NCBI RefSeq assembly: GCF_005116645.1 | Contig: NZ_SWCM01000005.1 | Coordinates: 124,001-188,000, forward strand | Direction: 5' to 3' | DNA: 64,000 bases | Source: Desulfopila sp. IMCC35006 | GTDB lineage: Bacteria; Desulfobacterota; Desulfobulbia; Desulfobulbales; Desulfocapsaceae | Part shown: in pieces, positions 26,229-36,122 of the stretch | Layout of the letters: each line of letters starts with the position of its first letter | Numbering within the stretch: position 1 is the first letter of the stretch | Made by a program: the position numbers and the translations under genes | The notes under the pieces: generated by a model | The model's database searches: none | Told to the model about the DNA's origin: nothing | The model's input: only the letters and a program-made list of their open reading frames with translations

Positions 26229-26498
26229 ATGTTATTTGAAGGTGTTAAGCTTATGGTCGTTGGCATGACCACCGTCATGCTCTTTCTCTGCCTGATGATT
26301 CTCTTCATCACCCTCGTATCCTATTTGACCAGAGGTTCTGCGGCACGCGAAGTTGAAGCAATTGCGGCGGAGAGAGCCCTGCAGCTTCTCAAGAGAAAGA
26401 AAACAAAAGAAGACAGCTCCCAGAGTGCTGACGAAGATATAGCGGTTATTACCGCCGCGGTTGCCGCATACGAGAGTGAACGGTTCGCCAAGGCATAG
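26229..26498 (+). CDS. oadG: Oxaloacetate decarboxylase gamma chain (OadG)
   Basis: The 89-residue protein has one membrane helix (about 8-30, VVGMTTVMLFLCLMILFITLVSYL). A charged cytoplasmic tail follows, ending EEDIAVITAAVAAYESER, the standard OadG signature. OadG holds the alpha and beta chains of sodium-pumping biotin decarboxylases together. I take the ATG at 26229, which starts the conserved part; the open frame extends 21 codons upstream. It heads an oadG-oadA-oadB operon. Confidence 0.85.
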   Translation: MLFEGVKLMVVGMTTVMLFLCLMILFITLVSYLTRGSAAREVEAIAAERALQLLKRKKTKEDSSQSADEDIAVITAAVAAYESERFAKA

Positions 26499-26598
26499 CG
26501 GGTTGAGCCTGCAGGGCTTATTTTGCGGTTCCAGGGCATATTCAGCAATCCAACGTATTCGTATTCACACTTAAAAATCCTAAGCGAGGAGAAGAACG

Positions 26599-28395
26599 GT
26601 GAGTAAAAAGGTTATTCAATTCATGGACACGTCTTTTAGAGACGGTTTCCAGTCTGTCTTTGGTGCGAGGGTATTTACTGATGATTTTATGCCCGCGGTC
26701 AAGGCTTCGGTCGATGCGGGTATCACTAATATAGAAGCTGGCGGTGGCGCCCGTTTTCAGAGCCTGTTCTTCTACTGCGGCGAATCTGCCTTCGACATGA
26801 TGGACCGCTTCAGAACGGAAGTTGGCCCAAATGTGGCTTTGCAGACCCTGGCACGTGGTATCAATGTAGTGGCGCTAAGTCAATGTCCGCGTGATATCAT
26901 TGACCTGCATGCCAAAATGTTCAAAAAACACGGCATGACTACTATTCGAAACTTCGACGCGCTCAACGATGTCCGCAACCTCGAATATTCCGGGGAGCGT
27001 ATCGCCCACCATGGCCTGAATCACCAGATCGTGGTCTCCATGATGGAGCTGCCCCCCGGCTGTACCGGTGCACACACCCCCGAGTTCTACATGGACCGGC
27101 TCAAGCAGATCCTCGATGCGAACATTCCTTTCCATTCCATCTGTTTCAAAGATGCCTCGGGAACGTCCAATCCCAGAAAGGTTTATGAAACCCTGAAAGC
27201 AGCGCGTAAAATTGTCTCCGAAGACACCATTCTCTGGTTCCATACCCACGATACCGCGGGCCTTGGCATCTCCCAGAACATGGCGGCCGTCGAAGGCGGC
27301 GCCACCGGCATCGACCTGGCAAAATCTCCGGTCAGCGGCGGTACCTGCCAGCCGGATATTCTGTCCATGATGCATGCGATGAAGGGAACGGATTATACCC
27401 TTGATCTCGATTACGAAAAAATTATCACCGCCTCCGATGCCTTTGAAGAAGCCATGAAAGACTACTTCTTCCCGCCGGAAGCTAAAATGGTTTCACCCAA
27501 AGTGACCCTGTCGCCAATGCCGGGAGGAGCGCTCACCGCCAACACTATGATGATGCGCGATACCGGCACTCTGCATCTCTATCCCGCCGTTATCAAAGAG
27601 ATGTCTGAGGTGGTTGCCCGCGGTGGTTTCGGTACCTCCGTTACCCCCGTCTCCCAGTTCTATTTCCAGCAGGCCTATCTCAACGTGACCCAGGGGAAAT
27701 GGAAAAAGATCAACCCAAGCTACGGCAATATGGTCCTTGGGTATTTCGGTCGTACGCCGGTGCCGGCCGATCCGGAAATTATCAAGATCGCCTCCGAGCA
27801 ACTGGGCAAACCGGTCTTCACCGCCGACCCTCTCGACATTCTTGAGCCGGGTATTCCCAAGGCCACAAAAATACTCGAAGAAAACAACCTGCCGGTAAAC
27901 GATGAAAACATCTTCATCATCGCCAGCTGTGAACAGAAAGGGCTTGATTTCCTTCTCGGCAAGGCAGTCACCAATGTACGAAAAATCACCGATGCGCCGC
28001 CGGTCGATAAAAAAGCTGCCGCCAAGAAAGCTGCTGTTCCAGCTGCTGCCGCCTCGATCGGACCACGCAACTATACCATCACCGTCAATAACCGCCCCTA
28101 CGAGGTAACCGTTTCCGATGCGGGCGGCATTAAAGCTGCACCTGCTGCTCCGGCCAACGCCCCGGCAGCTCCCGTCGTTGAAGGGACGGAAGTGGACGCC
28201 CCGACCCCAGGAAATATCGTCAAGATCCTGGTTGATGTCGGCAGCGTCGTCACCGTGGATCAGCCTCTTGTCGTCATGGAAGCGATGAAAATGGAATCCG
28301 AGGTGAAATCTCCGTGCGCCGGCAAGATCCTGGCTATTCATATCTCAGCCGGCGATACTGTTCAGGCCTCTGATCAGCTCTTCACCATTGGCTGA
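26599..28395 (+). CDS. oadA: Biotin-dependent carboxyltransferase/decarboxylase alpha subunit
   Basis: The 598-residue protein begins with a GTG behind GAGGAG. The carboxyltransferase barrel (1-about 300) starts MDTSFRDGFQSVFGAR, a variant of the usual RDAHQSLLATR. It keeps WFHTHDTAGLGISQNM with the metal-binding HTHD. A PYC/OADA region, an Ala/Lys/Pro linker (about 460-525) and a biotinyl domain with EAMKMES (biotinyl Lys564) follow. With OadG and OadB on both sides it should decarboxylate oxaloacetate or a related acid and drive Na+ export. The changed RDAHQ motif leaves the substrate open (pyruvate carboxylase B-type or methylmalonyl-type are alternatives). Confidence 0.82.
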   Translation: MSKKVIQFMDTSFRDGFQSVFGARVFTDDFMPAVKASVDAGITNIEAGGGARFQSLFFYCGESAFDMMDRFRTEVGPNVALQTLARGINVVALSQCPRDIIDLHAKMFKKHGMTTIRNFDALNDVRNLEYSGERIAHHGLNHQIVVSMMELPPGCTGAHTPEFYMDRLKQILDANIPFHSICFKDASGTSNPRKVYETLKAARKIVSEDTILWFHTHDTAGLGISQNMAAVEGGATGIDLAKSPVSGGTCQPDILSMMHAMKGTDYTLDLDYEKIITASDAFEEAMKDYFFPPEAKMVSPKVTLSPMPGGALTANTMMMRDTGTLHLYPAVIKEMSEVVARGGFGTSVTPVSQFYFQQAYLNVTQGKWKKINPSYGNMVLGYFGRTPVPADPEIIKIASEQLGKPVFTADPLDILEPGIPKATKILEENNLPVNDENIFIIASCEQKGLDFLLGKAVTNVRKITDAPPVDKKAAAKKAAVPAAAASIGPRNYTITVNNRPYEVTVSDAGGIKAAPAAPANAPAAPVVEGTEVDAPTPGNIVKILVDVGSVVTVDQPLVVMEAMKMESEVKSPCAGKILAIHISAGDTVQASDQLFTIG

Positions 28396-28412
28396 CAGCG
28401 TGTAGGTTTTCC

Positions 28413-28440
28413 GGTTCCCGGTTTGTGCAGATCGGGAACC
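28413..28440 (+). other. Intercistronic hairpin between oadA and oadB
   Basis: GGTTCCCG-12 bases-CGGGAACC lies 18 bases after the oadA stop and 33 bases before oadB. It could be an attenuator or RNA-stability element that sets subunit ratio. Confidence 0.45.
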
Positions 28441-28472
28441 TCATCTTCTTTGCTCTTACCGGGTAAGTATTT

Positions 28473-29987
28473 ATGAAAATCAGAATTTTCATGCTTCTTT
28501 TATCGGCATGGCTATGCACCTGGGCCTTCTCAGCACGCGCTGCAGACGGTACGGTCGACATAGTCTCGCCCACAGATGCAAAAATCGTACGGGTTCTCGC
28601 GCAGCAGGACGGTTTTGTCTATAGCGGCGATGAGATAGCCACCCTGAAAAAGGAGGACGGTACGATAATAGTCCTCAAGGCGGGTGCAGCCGGAAAAATC
28701 ACCAGTATGAAAGCCGTAGCCTATCAAAAAGTCCACAAGGACGACCTGCTCGGGACGATAGCCGTCACACAGGTGGTTGCCGACCAGCCAACGGTCGTTT
28801 CCGGCAAGAAACTGCCGCCCATCTCCGAGCTACTTGTCGATCTTGCCAAAACCACGGGTGCGTACGGCATATATGAAGGCCAGACGACCCAGGATTGGAC
28901 GGTGGGTATAGGCCGACTGCTGATGATCTCAGTCGGGTTAATTCTCCTTTATCTTGGCATCTTTAAGGGGTTCGAGCCGCTTCTTCTGGTTCCTATCGGG
29001 TTTGGTGCGATTCTCTCCAACATCCCGCTGGCTGGCATTGCCGAACCGGGGGGAATATTGTATTACATTTATGAGGTAGGCATCCAGACCGGGGTCTTCC
29101 CGCTGCTTATCTTCATGGGCGTTGGGGCCTTGACCGACTTCGGTCCGATGCTTGCCAATCCGATTACCATTCTGCTTGGCGGTGCCGCTCAGCTGGGAAT
29201 TTTTGCCACTCTGCTCGGCGCCCTGTGGCTGTCCGACCTCGTTCCCGGCATCAATTTTTCGTTGCGCGATGCCGCATCAATCGGGATTATCGGCGGAGCC
29301 GACGGTCCGACGGCGATCTTTCTCGCCAGCAAACTCTCGCCCAGGCTGCTTGGTTCCATTGCCATCGCTGCATATTCGTATATGGCTTTGGTCCCGCTGA
29401 TCCAGCCACCGATTATGAAATGGCTGACAACTGAAGAAGAAAGAAAGATCAGGATGGTGCAGCTGCGGCACGTCTCCAAACTGGAGAAAATCATTCTTCC
29501 CCTGCTCGTCCTCGGCATCTGTGCGACATTGCTGCCGTCGGCCGCACCGCTGATCGGGATGTTCATGCTCGGCAATCTGGCCAAGGAATGTGGCGTGGTC
29601 GACAGACTCTCCGATACCATTAAGAATTCTTTGATGTACACGGTCATTATCTTTCTTGGCCTTGCCGTCGGCAGCAAGTTGTCCGCCGATAAGTTCCTCA
29701 ATCTCGAAACCCTGGGTATCCTCGGTCTCGGCATGATTGCCTTCAGTATCGGTACCGCCGGAGGGGTCTTGATGGCCAAACTGATGAACAGACTGACGAA
29801 AACCCCGATCAATCCACTGATCGGAGCAGCTGGGGTTTCGGCTGTTCCAATGGCCGCCAGGGTGGTCAACAAGGTTGGCCTCGAAGCCAATCCGCAAAAC
29901 CACCTGATCATGCATGCCATGGGGCCAAACGTTGCCGGAGTCATCGGCTCTGCCGTCGCAGCGGGTGTCCTTCTGGCGCTGCTTTAA
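28473..29987 (+). CDS. oadB: Decarboxylase beta chain OadB with N-terminal secreted biotinyl-like domain
   Basis: The 504-residue protein begins with a cleavable-looking signal peptide (about 1-23, ending FSARA). A domain of about 75 residues with the beta-strand pattern of biotinyl/lipoyl carriers follows ([55 protein letters not shown]). The modification loop EAMKM is not there. From about residue 145 it is a normal OadB with many helices, including the Na+ site region GADGPTAIF and the end [19 protein letters not shown]. Usual OadB proteins are about 380-430 residues and lack the extension. A strong terminator follows. Confidence 0.85.
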   Translation: MKIRIFMLLLSAWLCTWAFSARAADGTVDIVSPTDAKIVRVLAQQDGFVYSGDEIATLKKEDGTIIVLKAGAAGKITSMKAVAYQKVHKDDLLGTIAVTQVVADQPTVVSGKKLPPISELLVDLAKTTGAYGIYEGQTTQDWTVGIGRLLMISVGLILLYLGIFKGFEPLLLVPIGFGAILSNIPLAGIAEPGGILYYIYEVGIQTGVFPLLIFMGVGALTDFGPMLANPITILLGGAAQLGIFATLLGALWLSDLVPGINFSLRDAASIGIIGGADGPTAIFLASKLSPRLLGSIAIAAYSYMALVPLIQPPIMKWLTTEEERKIRMVQLRHVSKLEKIILPLLVLGICATLLPSAAPLIGMFMLGNLAKECGVVDRLSDTIKNSLMYTVIIFLGLAVGSKLSADKFLNLETLGILGLGMIAFSIGTAGGVLMAKLMNRLTKTPINPLIGAAGVSAVPMAARVVNKVGLEANPQNHLIMHAMGPNVAGVIGSAVAAGVLLALL

Positions 29988-30015
29988 CCGGCACCAGAAC
30001 TTTTCATCCGAGAGG

Positions 30016-30056
30016 GGATGAGGCGGGAATTTTCTTCCCGCCTCATCCTTTTTTTT
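30016..30056 (+). terminator. Intrinsic terminator of the oad operon
   Basis: GGATGAGGCGGGAA pairs perfectly with TTCCCGCCTCATCC (5-base loop) and is followed by eight T residues, 29 bases after the oadB stop. Confidence 0.95.
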
Positions 30057-30159
30057 GGCATAGAGCATCAACAAAGCGCGGCCAAAATTTGATCTGCCAC
30101 CAAGGCAGTTCCGTTGGACCTCACCGAGAAACTTCGGAATGATTTTTTATTTTTCCATC

Positions 30160-30915
30160 TCAGCCGGAGGCGCCCCGGTCGCCTGAACATCCCGCCGCCT
30201 GGTCGAGAAACCACCACAGCGTCCCGTCCGTTGGCCTCACCAGCTCAGCCGGCAGTTTCTGTCTCTGATTGTGCGGGGTAAGCACTTTCGCCACGATATC
30301 CGCCTTACCTGCTCCGGCTGCCACGAAGACGACATTGCGACCATTGTTGATCAAAGGCAAGGTCATTGTTATACGAATCGCCGGTGGCTTGGGGGCGTTC
30401 AAGACGGGCGCGACCCAGGCCCTGGTCTCAGCCAACAGCGGGTGGCCCGGAAACAGGGAAGCGGTGTGGCCATCTTCCCCGATCCCGAGCAGGATCAGGT
30501 CAAAACGCGGCATCTGGTTCTCCCGGGGCTGAAAGAGTGTTTGCATGACGGACTCATAGTTTCGCGCTGTTGCCGATGGATTGATCGAATTGTCTATGGC
30601 GTGTATCTGTTCGCGGGGGATGCTGACGCGGCTGAACCAAAGATCTTCGGCAAGCCCGTAATTGGACGCAGGACTGCTCCGCGGTACCCATCGCTCATCT
30701 ACCCAGAAAACATGCCAGCATGACCAGTTGATGTTGTCATGCAATTGCTCTGAACAGAGAGCCGGAGCGAGTATCTCCAAGAGCGATCCACCCGAAAGAG
30801 CGATACTGAATCGTCCCTGTTTCGCACCGGCCAGCGCCGCCAGATTGGCCACATGAGCCGCAAGAGCGACGGACAATTCATCGCGGCTGGGGTAAATATT
30901 TACATTCGCTCGCAT
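30160..30915 (-). CDS. pgl: 6-phosphogluconolactonase
   Basis: Pgl hydrolyses 6-phosphogluconolactone in the oxidative pentose phosphate pathway. The 251-residue protein has the family blocks ALSGGSLLEILAPAL, FWVDERWVP, SNYGLAEDLW and LLGIGEDGHTASLFPGH. It is the last gene of the leftward zwf-glk-pgl run and starts 27 bases after glk. Confidence 0.92.
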   Translation of the reverse strand: MRANVNIYPSRDELSVALAAHVANLAALAGAKQGRFSIALSGGSLLEILAPALCSEQLHDNINWSCWHVFWVDERWVPRSSPASNYGLAEDLWFSRVSIPREQIHAIDNSINPSATARNYESVMQTLFQPRENQMPRFDLILLGIGEDGHTASLFPGHPLLAETRAWVAPVLNAPKPPAIRITMTLPLINNGRNVVFVAAGAGKADIVAKVLTPHNQRQKLPAELVRPTDGTLWWFLDQAAGCSGDRGASG

Positions 30916-30942
30916 AGCCGTTTTCTTACCATGGTGATCTCT

Positions 30943-31920
30943 TTAGCTTTTCTGGAGGATTTGCCGGCCATAAAAAGCGGCACCCCAAAGGCCGCTGTCC
31001 TGATTATCAATTAAAAAGACCGGTATTTCCGCCAAGAGATGCCCCATGGTCGGGGAATCGAGAAATTCGTCACGGAAATTTGCATGGGTGAGGATATCCG
31101 GGTTTCTGGCGGCGACTCCGCCGGCAATGTACAGCCCGCCAAGAGCCAGGGCCTCAAGGGCAAAATCCCGGCATACCCGGCCATAGAATTTTGCGGCCCA
31201 TGCCAGGGTCTCTGATTCCGGGGTGAAGCGGGCGGCAACCTGCTGCGGCTCGAGCTCCTCGCCGGTGAGAAACCAGTGAATATACTTCAGGCCGCGACCG
31301 GAGACCACCAGATTGCCGGTGATGTGCTTCTGGCCGCTCTTTTCCTGATAAAACTCCTGAAAAGCTATTTCCCGTTGAGAAATAAAAGGGAAATAGGTAT
31401 GTCCTCCCTCAGAGGGCAGGGCCAGAAACCCATACCCGGGAATCGATACAAGGACCGACATGCCAAGCGCGGTTCCGGCACCGATCACGCCGATCGTCCC
31501 GTCTGCCACTTTTTTCCCAGCAAGGATCACACGGGCTGACTTGCCAACATCAGATGCGCTGGCATAGGCCTGGGCAACAAAATCATTGACCAGATACGCC
31601 TGCCGAAAGACTTTTTTGCTTTCCGCGCGGGTGAGGTCAATATCCCAGGAGATATAAGGCGGGGCCGAGTATGCTCCGTGTTCCACCGGTCCGGCCACTG
31701 CGATGACCGCAATGTCAGCCTCTTCAACGAGAAAGGGGGCATCACTGAGCCGCAATTGTTCAAGAAGCTGGCCAAAAGAGTCCGCCTTGTTGGTTGCCAG
31801 CCATTTCACGTCCATCAATTCCAGCGAACCGTTTTGATCAATTTGAAAATGGGCAAAACGACTATTGGTGCCACCAATGTCTGCGGCGAGGATATTTTGT
31901 TTGATAATTGCATCGTTCAT
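30943..31920 (-). CDS. glk: Glucokinase (ROK-independent, Glk family)
   Basis: The 325-residue protein phosphorylates glucose with ATP. It has the phosphate-1 motif ADIGGTNSRFAHFQ, the catalytic region YLVNDFVAQAY, the GAGTALGMS phosphate-2-type loop and an adenosine loop GLYIAGGVAARN. It sits between zwf and pgl, so glucose entering here would go to 6-phosphogluconate and ribulose 5-phosphate. That matches breakdown of sucrose-derived glucan or stored polymer, as suggested by the amylosucrase gene at 58 kb. Confidence 0.9.
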   Translation of the reverse strand: MNDAIIKQNILAADIGGTNSRFAHFQIDQNGSLELMDVKWLATNKADSFGQLLEQLRLSDAPFLVEEADIAVIAVAGPVEHGAYSAPPYISWDIDLTRAESKKVFRQAYLVNDFVAQAYASASDVGKSARVILAGKKVADGTIGVIGAGTALGMSVLVSIPGYGFLALPSEGGHTYFPFISQREIAFQEFYQEKSGQKHITGNLVVSGRGLKYIHWFLTGEELEPQQVAARFTPESETLAWAAKFYGRVCRDFALEALALGGLYIAGGVAARNPDILTHANFRDEFLDSPTMGHLLAEIPVFLIDNQDSGLWGAAFYGRQILQKS

Positions 31921-31975
31921 GGCGGGGTCCCTATTCGTACTGTCGTCTCGTGGAGCTCATTCCAGGTTGCCGAGT

Positions 31976-33448
31976 TTAATCGCATGGCAAGCCGCAGCAG
32001 CCAATTCGCCACGCATGGCCATTTCTGGCAAGCAATTTATCCGCGGCAGCCGGTCCCCAGCTGTTTCTTGGATAAGCATGCAGGGGGGGCGCCTGTGGCG
32101 AGGATTCCCAGCCGGAAAGAATGGGATCAATCAATCGCCAGGCAGCCTCGATACCGTCATTTCGGGTGAAAAGAGAAGCATCGCCTTTCAGCGCGTCCAG
32201 CAGGAGCCGCTCATAGGCATCCGGCAAAACGATGTCGGGAAAGGCTTCCAGATACGAGTAACTCATGTTGACCGAACGGGAATCAGCTACCGTATCCGGC
32301 ACCTTTGTCTCGAACCGCAGGTGGATGCCTTCATCAGGCTGAATGCAGATAGACAGAAAATTCGGCGTAAATTTCTGACTGCCCCCGAGGTTGAATATAA
32401 CATCCGGCGGCGGCTGAAATTCAACGATGATGGCACTGCTTTTCGCCGGCATCGCCTTGCCGGATCGCAGATAGAACGGAACCCCTTTCCAGCGCCAGTT
32501 GTCGATAAAGAGCTTTATGGCGGCAAAAGTCGGCGTTTTTGAGTTCGGGACAACGCCTTCGCTTGCCCGATATCCCTGGTACTGGCCGCGCACGGTATCA
32601 TCCAGGGCAATGGGGCGGATCGTAGCAAGAACTTTCGCTTTTTCGTTGCGGATCGCATCGGCATCAAGAGACGCCGGAGGCTCCATCGCCACCAGCGCCA
32701 GCAATTGCATCAGGTGGTTCTGAAACATATCCCGCAGAACCCCCGCTTTGTCATAATACCCGCCCCGCTTTTCCACATCGACGCTTTCCGCCACCGTGAT
32801 CTGGACGTTGGCCACATAACGACGATTCCAGACCGGTTCAAAAAAAGTGTTGGCAAAACGAAGAAACAGGATGTTTTGCGCGGTTTCCTTGCCCAGATAA
32901 TGATCGATGCGATACACCTGATGCTCGGCAAAGACGGCATGAACCTGGCGATTTAACTCTCTTGCCGAGTCAAGATCCCGGCCAAAAGGCTTTTCAATGA
33001 TGATGCGTCGCCTCGCCCTGGTTTCAGCGGTCATGCCGGCTGCAGACAGATGTTCGCAGGCCGGACCGTAAAACTCAGGAGCCGTGGCCAGATAATACAG
33101 TCGATCAGTCGGTTCCTGCTCCATATCGGCCAGGGCTGCATCAAGTTTCCGGTAATCTCCCGGATTCGTCATGTCACCTTGAACATATCGAATATTCTGG
33201 ATAAAATCGTTCCAGACGGGTACTTCAAAAGCGGGATCAGCGTCTTTTACGCCGCTGCGCAATTGCTCTCTGAATTGGTCGTCGCTCCAGTCGCGGCGGG
33301 CGAACCCCACGATCCGGAGTCCGATCGGAAGACGTTTTTTCTTGAAGTTGTTGTAAAGGGCAGGAATCAGCTTGCGCCGTGTCAAATCTCCCGAGGCGCC
33401 GAAGATAACTACGGTCATGACACAGGCGTCGCAATTAATCGCCTTCAT
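31976..33448 (-). CDS. zwf: Glucose-6-phosphate 1-dehydrogenase
   Basis: The 490-residue enzyme oxidises glucose 6-phosphate with NAD(P)+. Present are the dinucleotide motif [19 protein letters not shown], the active-site block [14 protein letters not shown] and the substrate block later in the chain. The ATG at 33448 has AAGGAG seven bases upstream and overlaps the stop of a truncated histidine-phosphatase frame (TAATG), so translation may be coupled to it. An ATG ten codons later (MTVVIFG) is an alternative. Confidence 0.95.
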   Translation of the reverse strand: MKAINCDACVMTVVIFGASGDLTRRKLIPALYNNFKKKRLPIGLRIVGFARRDWSDDQFREQLRSGVKDADPAFEVPVWNDFIQNIRYVQGDMTNPGDYRKLDAALADMEQEPTDRLYYLATAPEFYGPACEHLSAAGMTAETRARRRIIIEKPFGRDLDSARELNRQVHAVFAEHQVYRIDHYLGKETAQNILFLRFANTFFEPVWNRRYVANVQITVAESVDVEKRGGYYDKAGVLRDMFQNHLMQLLALVAMEPPASLDADAIRNEKAKVLATIRPIALDDTVRGQYQGYRASEGVVPNSKTPTFAAIKLFIDNWRWKGVPFYLRSGKAMPAKSSAIIVEFQPPPDVIFNLGGSQKFTPNFLSICIQPDEGIHLRFETKVPDTVADSRSVNMSYSYLEAFPDIVLPDAYERLLLDALKGDASLFTRNDGIEAAWRLIDPILSGWESSPQAPPLHAYPRNSWGPAAADKLLARNGHAWRIGCCGLPCD

Positions 33449-33762
33449 TAGAGGGCTCCTTTTTGAGATTGGTTTCCTGAGCGATGGTTTCTCCGCCTGG
33501 CAAAAGATGGGTGAAAACCGACCAAACCGGCAATCCGGCAGGTTTCCCAGGCGCGCTGCAAGGGACTGCTCAACACCAGGTCAAATTCAATATCCAGAAA
33601 CACCGGCCGCAATACCATCGCCTCCGCTCTTCCAGCTTCGGTGAGCGGTATATCCGTTTGGCCGGTGTGCCGCATTTGCACTGCCCATGCGGTCTGTCCG
33701 TGTCGCACGAGGTATACGAGCTGTCTTTCCTCCATCTTGTTCATTCCTGGTATAATATTCAT
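33448..33762 (-). pseudogene. Truncated histidine phosphatase (phosphoglycerate-mutase-like)
   Basis: The first 85 residues are a good histidine-phosphatase start: YLVRHGQTAWAVQMRHTGQ, then DIPLTEAGRAEA, and [20 protein letters not shown]. Family members are about 200 residues long. Here the sequence changes after IAGL to a basic, unrelated tail and stops at the zwf start codon. The half with the second catalytic histidine is gone. The gene lies in the zwf-glk-pgl leader and shares the TAATG overlap with zwf, so it may survive only as a translated leader. ATG at 33735 is another possible start. Confidence 0.65.
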
Positions 33763-34005
33763 CTATAGCTCTCTCTACCACTGTCAAAAAGAAATGATTT
33801 CTCCTCCGGACCGGAACACCCTGTTTGACACTAGAGAATATGAGCTATTGTGTTTAAATTTCCCCTATTGCAGGTCCGGTGCTACATTTTCCCCGCGCAC
33901 AAACTGATTGATGATTAGTTTTGTATCTGTTTCTTTTCGAGTATCACCGCAGACAGTCTTTGAAGCACAGGAAAAATATAAAATTCTATTCAGTTAAGGA
34001 AGATT

Positions 34006-34950
34006 ATGAGCACTCGCGGCAAAACCAAGTTTCAGATCAATCTTCGCAGACATCTACGGGAGCGGGGTGTCAAAGATGATCTGGTGCATCTTATTTGTGA
34101 GATAGCCGAAGCATCCAATTATATTATCAATTCCATTCGAACGGGTGATCTGGGAGTTGCCGGGACATCCAATCTGTATGGGGAAGAACAGCTGGCGCTG
34201 GACGTCCTTGCCGATCGAATCATGACCAAGCGTCTGCTGCATTCCGGGGTGGTGGGCAACGTTTTATCCGAGGAGGCCGACGATATCATCTGTCTGTCGA
34301 CGGAATGCGGCGGCCGATATTCCGTCGCCTTTGATCCGCTGGACGGGTCTTCACTCGTGGACGTAAACCTGGCGGTCGGCACCATCATTTCCATCTTTGA
34401 GGGCTGTAATATTCTGCTGCCGGGACGGCAACAGGTGGCCGCCATGTATATCCTTTACGGCCCACGTACTACCCTGGTGTACAGTACCGGGGATGGGGTG
34501 CATGAGTTCGGTATGAACCAGTTGATGGAATACACCCTTATCAAGGAAAATCTGCAGATCAAGCCCCAGGCAAATATTTACTCCCCCGGTGGATTACGCA
34601 ATCTCTTTACGACCGAGATTGAAAGGTATGTCCGGGACCTGGAAAAACGTGGCTGCAAGCTTCGCTACAGCGGAGGATTTGTTCCCGACATTAACCAGGT
34701 GATCGTCAAGGGTTCCGGGGTGTTTATGTACCCGCACCTGCAAGGGCACCCCAACGGCAAACTTCGCCTCTCTTTTGAATTAAATCCGATGGCCTTCCTG
34801 GTCGAACAGGCAGGTGGCGCCGCCTCCGACGGGCATGGCCCGATTCTCGACCGGATACCGCAGGGCAAAGATGACCGGTCACCCATTTTTATTGGCAGCA
34901 AAGAAGAGGTCGCACTTGCAGAAGCATATATCGCCGGCCTGGACCAATAA
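34006..34950 (+). CDS. fbp: Fructose-1,6-bisphosphatase, class 1
   Basis: The 314-residue enzyme removes the 1-phosphate from fructose 1,6-bisphosphate in gluconeogenesis. Metal-site blocks NVLSEEADD and AFDPLDGSSLVDVNLAVGTI are intact, as is the substrate block YSGGFVPDINQV. AAGGAAG stands before the ATG. It converges on the class I aldolase gene, with only 16 bases between the stops, so the two act on the same metabolite from opposite strands. The AMP-site region at the N-terminus is short. Confidence 0.95.
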   Translation: MSTRGKTKFQINLRRHLRERGVKDDLVHLICEIAEASNYIINSIRTGDLGVAGTSNLYGEEQLALDVLADRIMTKRLLHSGVVGNVLSEEADDIICLSTECGGRYSVAFDPLDGSSLVDVNLAVGTIISIFEGCNILLPGRQQVAAMYILYGPRTTLVYSTGDGVHEFGMNQLMEYTLIKENLQIKPQANIYSPGGLRNLFTTEIERYVRDLEKRGCKLRYSGGFVPDINQVIVKGSGVFMYPHLQGHPNGKLRLSFELNPMAFLVEQAGGAASDGHGPILDRIPQGKDDRSPIFIGSKEEVALAEAYIAGLDQ

Positions 34951-34966
34951 CAAAAAATTGTATCTT

Positions 34967-35983
34967 CTAGGAGCGCTCCATCTCCTCTGAATAGGTGCCA
35001 GAACGGGCTGCTCCATTGCATTTGGCTCTATGCAGCAGCGTTTTCTGGGCAAGCTCCCGATTTGCATCTTTGCCCTGCCAGGTCACGAGTGTTTTTTCCT
35101 GGAGTGCCCTGCCATAAGAAAAACTCAGTTCCCAGGGCACGCCGCCAAGACGATTCATGGCGTTCAGGTGGGCAGTGGCCAATTCTGAACTCTGCCCACC
35201 GGAAAGAAACGCAATCCCTGGCACCGCGGCTGGAACAGTGCGCTTAAAGCAGCGGATTGTTACCCTGGCGACGGTGTCGATATCCGCCTGATCCGGACTG
35301 TCAATTCCTGAGGTAACCATGCTCGGTTTCAAAATCATCCCTTCAAGCAACACCCCGTGACGCACCAGCTCGGCAAACACCGCATGCAGCGTCTTCTCCA
35401 TCGCTCTTTCACAGCGGCCAATGTCATGACCACCGTTTATCAATACTTCCGGCTCAACAATAGGGACCAGGTCGTGGTCCTGACAGATGGCCGCATACCG
35501 TGCGAGAGCATGGGCGTTGATTCTCAAACAGAGTGGAGTCGGCTTATGGCTTGCGATGCTGATGACCGCACGCCACTTCGCAAAGCGAGCGCCCAGCCGT
35601 CGATAATCCTCAAGCCGTGTTTCAAGTCCGTCCAGTCCTCTGGTAACTTTTTCGTCCTGTGTCCCCGGAATAGTTGTCAGTCCCAGATCAACTTTGATTC
35701 CCGGGAGAATACCTCGATCGGCCAGAAGCGCGGGGAAGGACTTTCCCGTAAGGCTCTGCTGGCGCATGGTTTCATCAAAGAGAATAACCCCGCTGATATG
35801 CTCCTCAATCCCGGGGGCGGTAAAAAGAAGGTCACGATAACTCCTTCGCATCTCTTCCGTTGACTCGACATTAATGGAACTCAATCGTTTCGCAATGGTT
35901 GGCAAGCTTTCATCTGCTGCTAAAATCCCCTTGCCCTCAGCTACCATCGCTCGTGCTGTTGATTCAAGTGTTTGCATATTCAT
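34967..35983 (-). CDS. Fructose-bisphosphate aldolase, class I
   Basis: The 338-residue protein is a Schiff-base aldolase of the eukaryote-like class I family: EGKGILAADESLPTIAKRL, then ISGVILFDETMRQ, KVDLGLTTIPGTQDE, FAKWRAVISI, PIVEPEVLINGGHDI, and the Schiff-base lysine in GMILKPSMVTSG. CAGGAG lies before the ATG at 35983. The frame extends 24 codons upstream without support. The C-terminal tyrosine tail of animal aldolases is replaced by a different end. Confidence 0.92.
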   Translation of the reverse strand: MNMQTLESTARAMVAEGKGILAADESLPTIAKRLSSINVESTEEMRRSYRDLLFTAPGIEEHISGVILFDETMRQQSLTGKSFPALLADRGILPGIKVDLGLTTIPGTQDEKVTRGLDGLETRLEDYRRLGARFAKWRAVISIASHKPTPLCLRINAHALARYAAICQDHDLVPIVEPEVLINGGHDIGRCERAMEKTLHAVFAELVRHGVLLEGMILKPSMVTSGIDSPDQADIDTVARVTIRCFKRTVPAAVPGIAFLSGGQSSELATAHLNAMNRLGGVPWELSFSYGRALQEKTLVTWQGKDANRELAQKTLLHRAKCNGAARSGTYSEEMERS

Positions 35984-36122
35984 ATCTGTCAAAGCTCCTG
36001 TTTGATTGGAGTATAGTGCATCGGGAGGCTGCGGCAGGAATCCCGTTACTCCCATGTAGATTAAGCATAGGATTTTGGTGAGGCAAGGCAGATCGACACA
36101 TTCCCCATATCAGGAATATATT

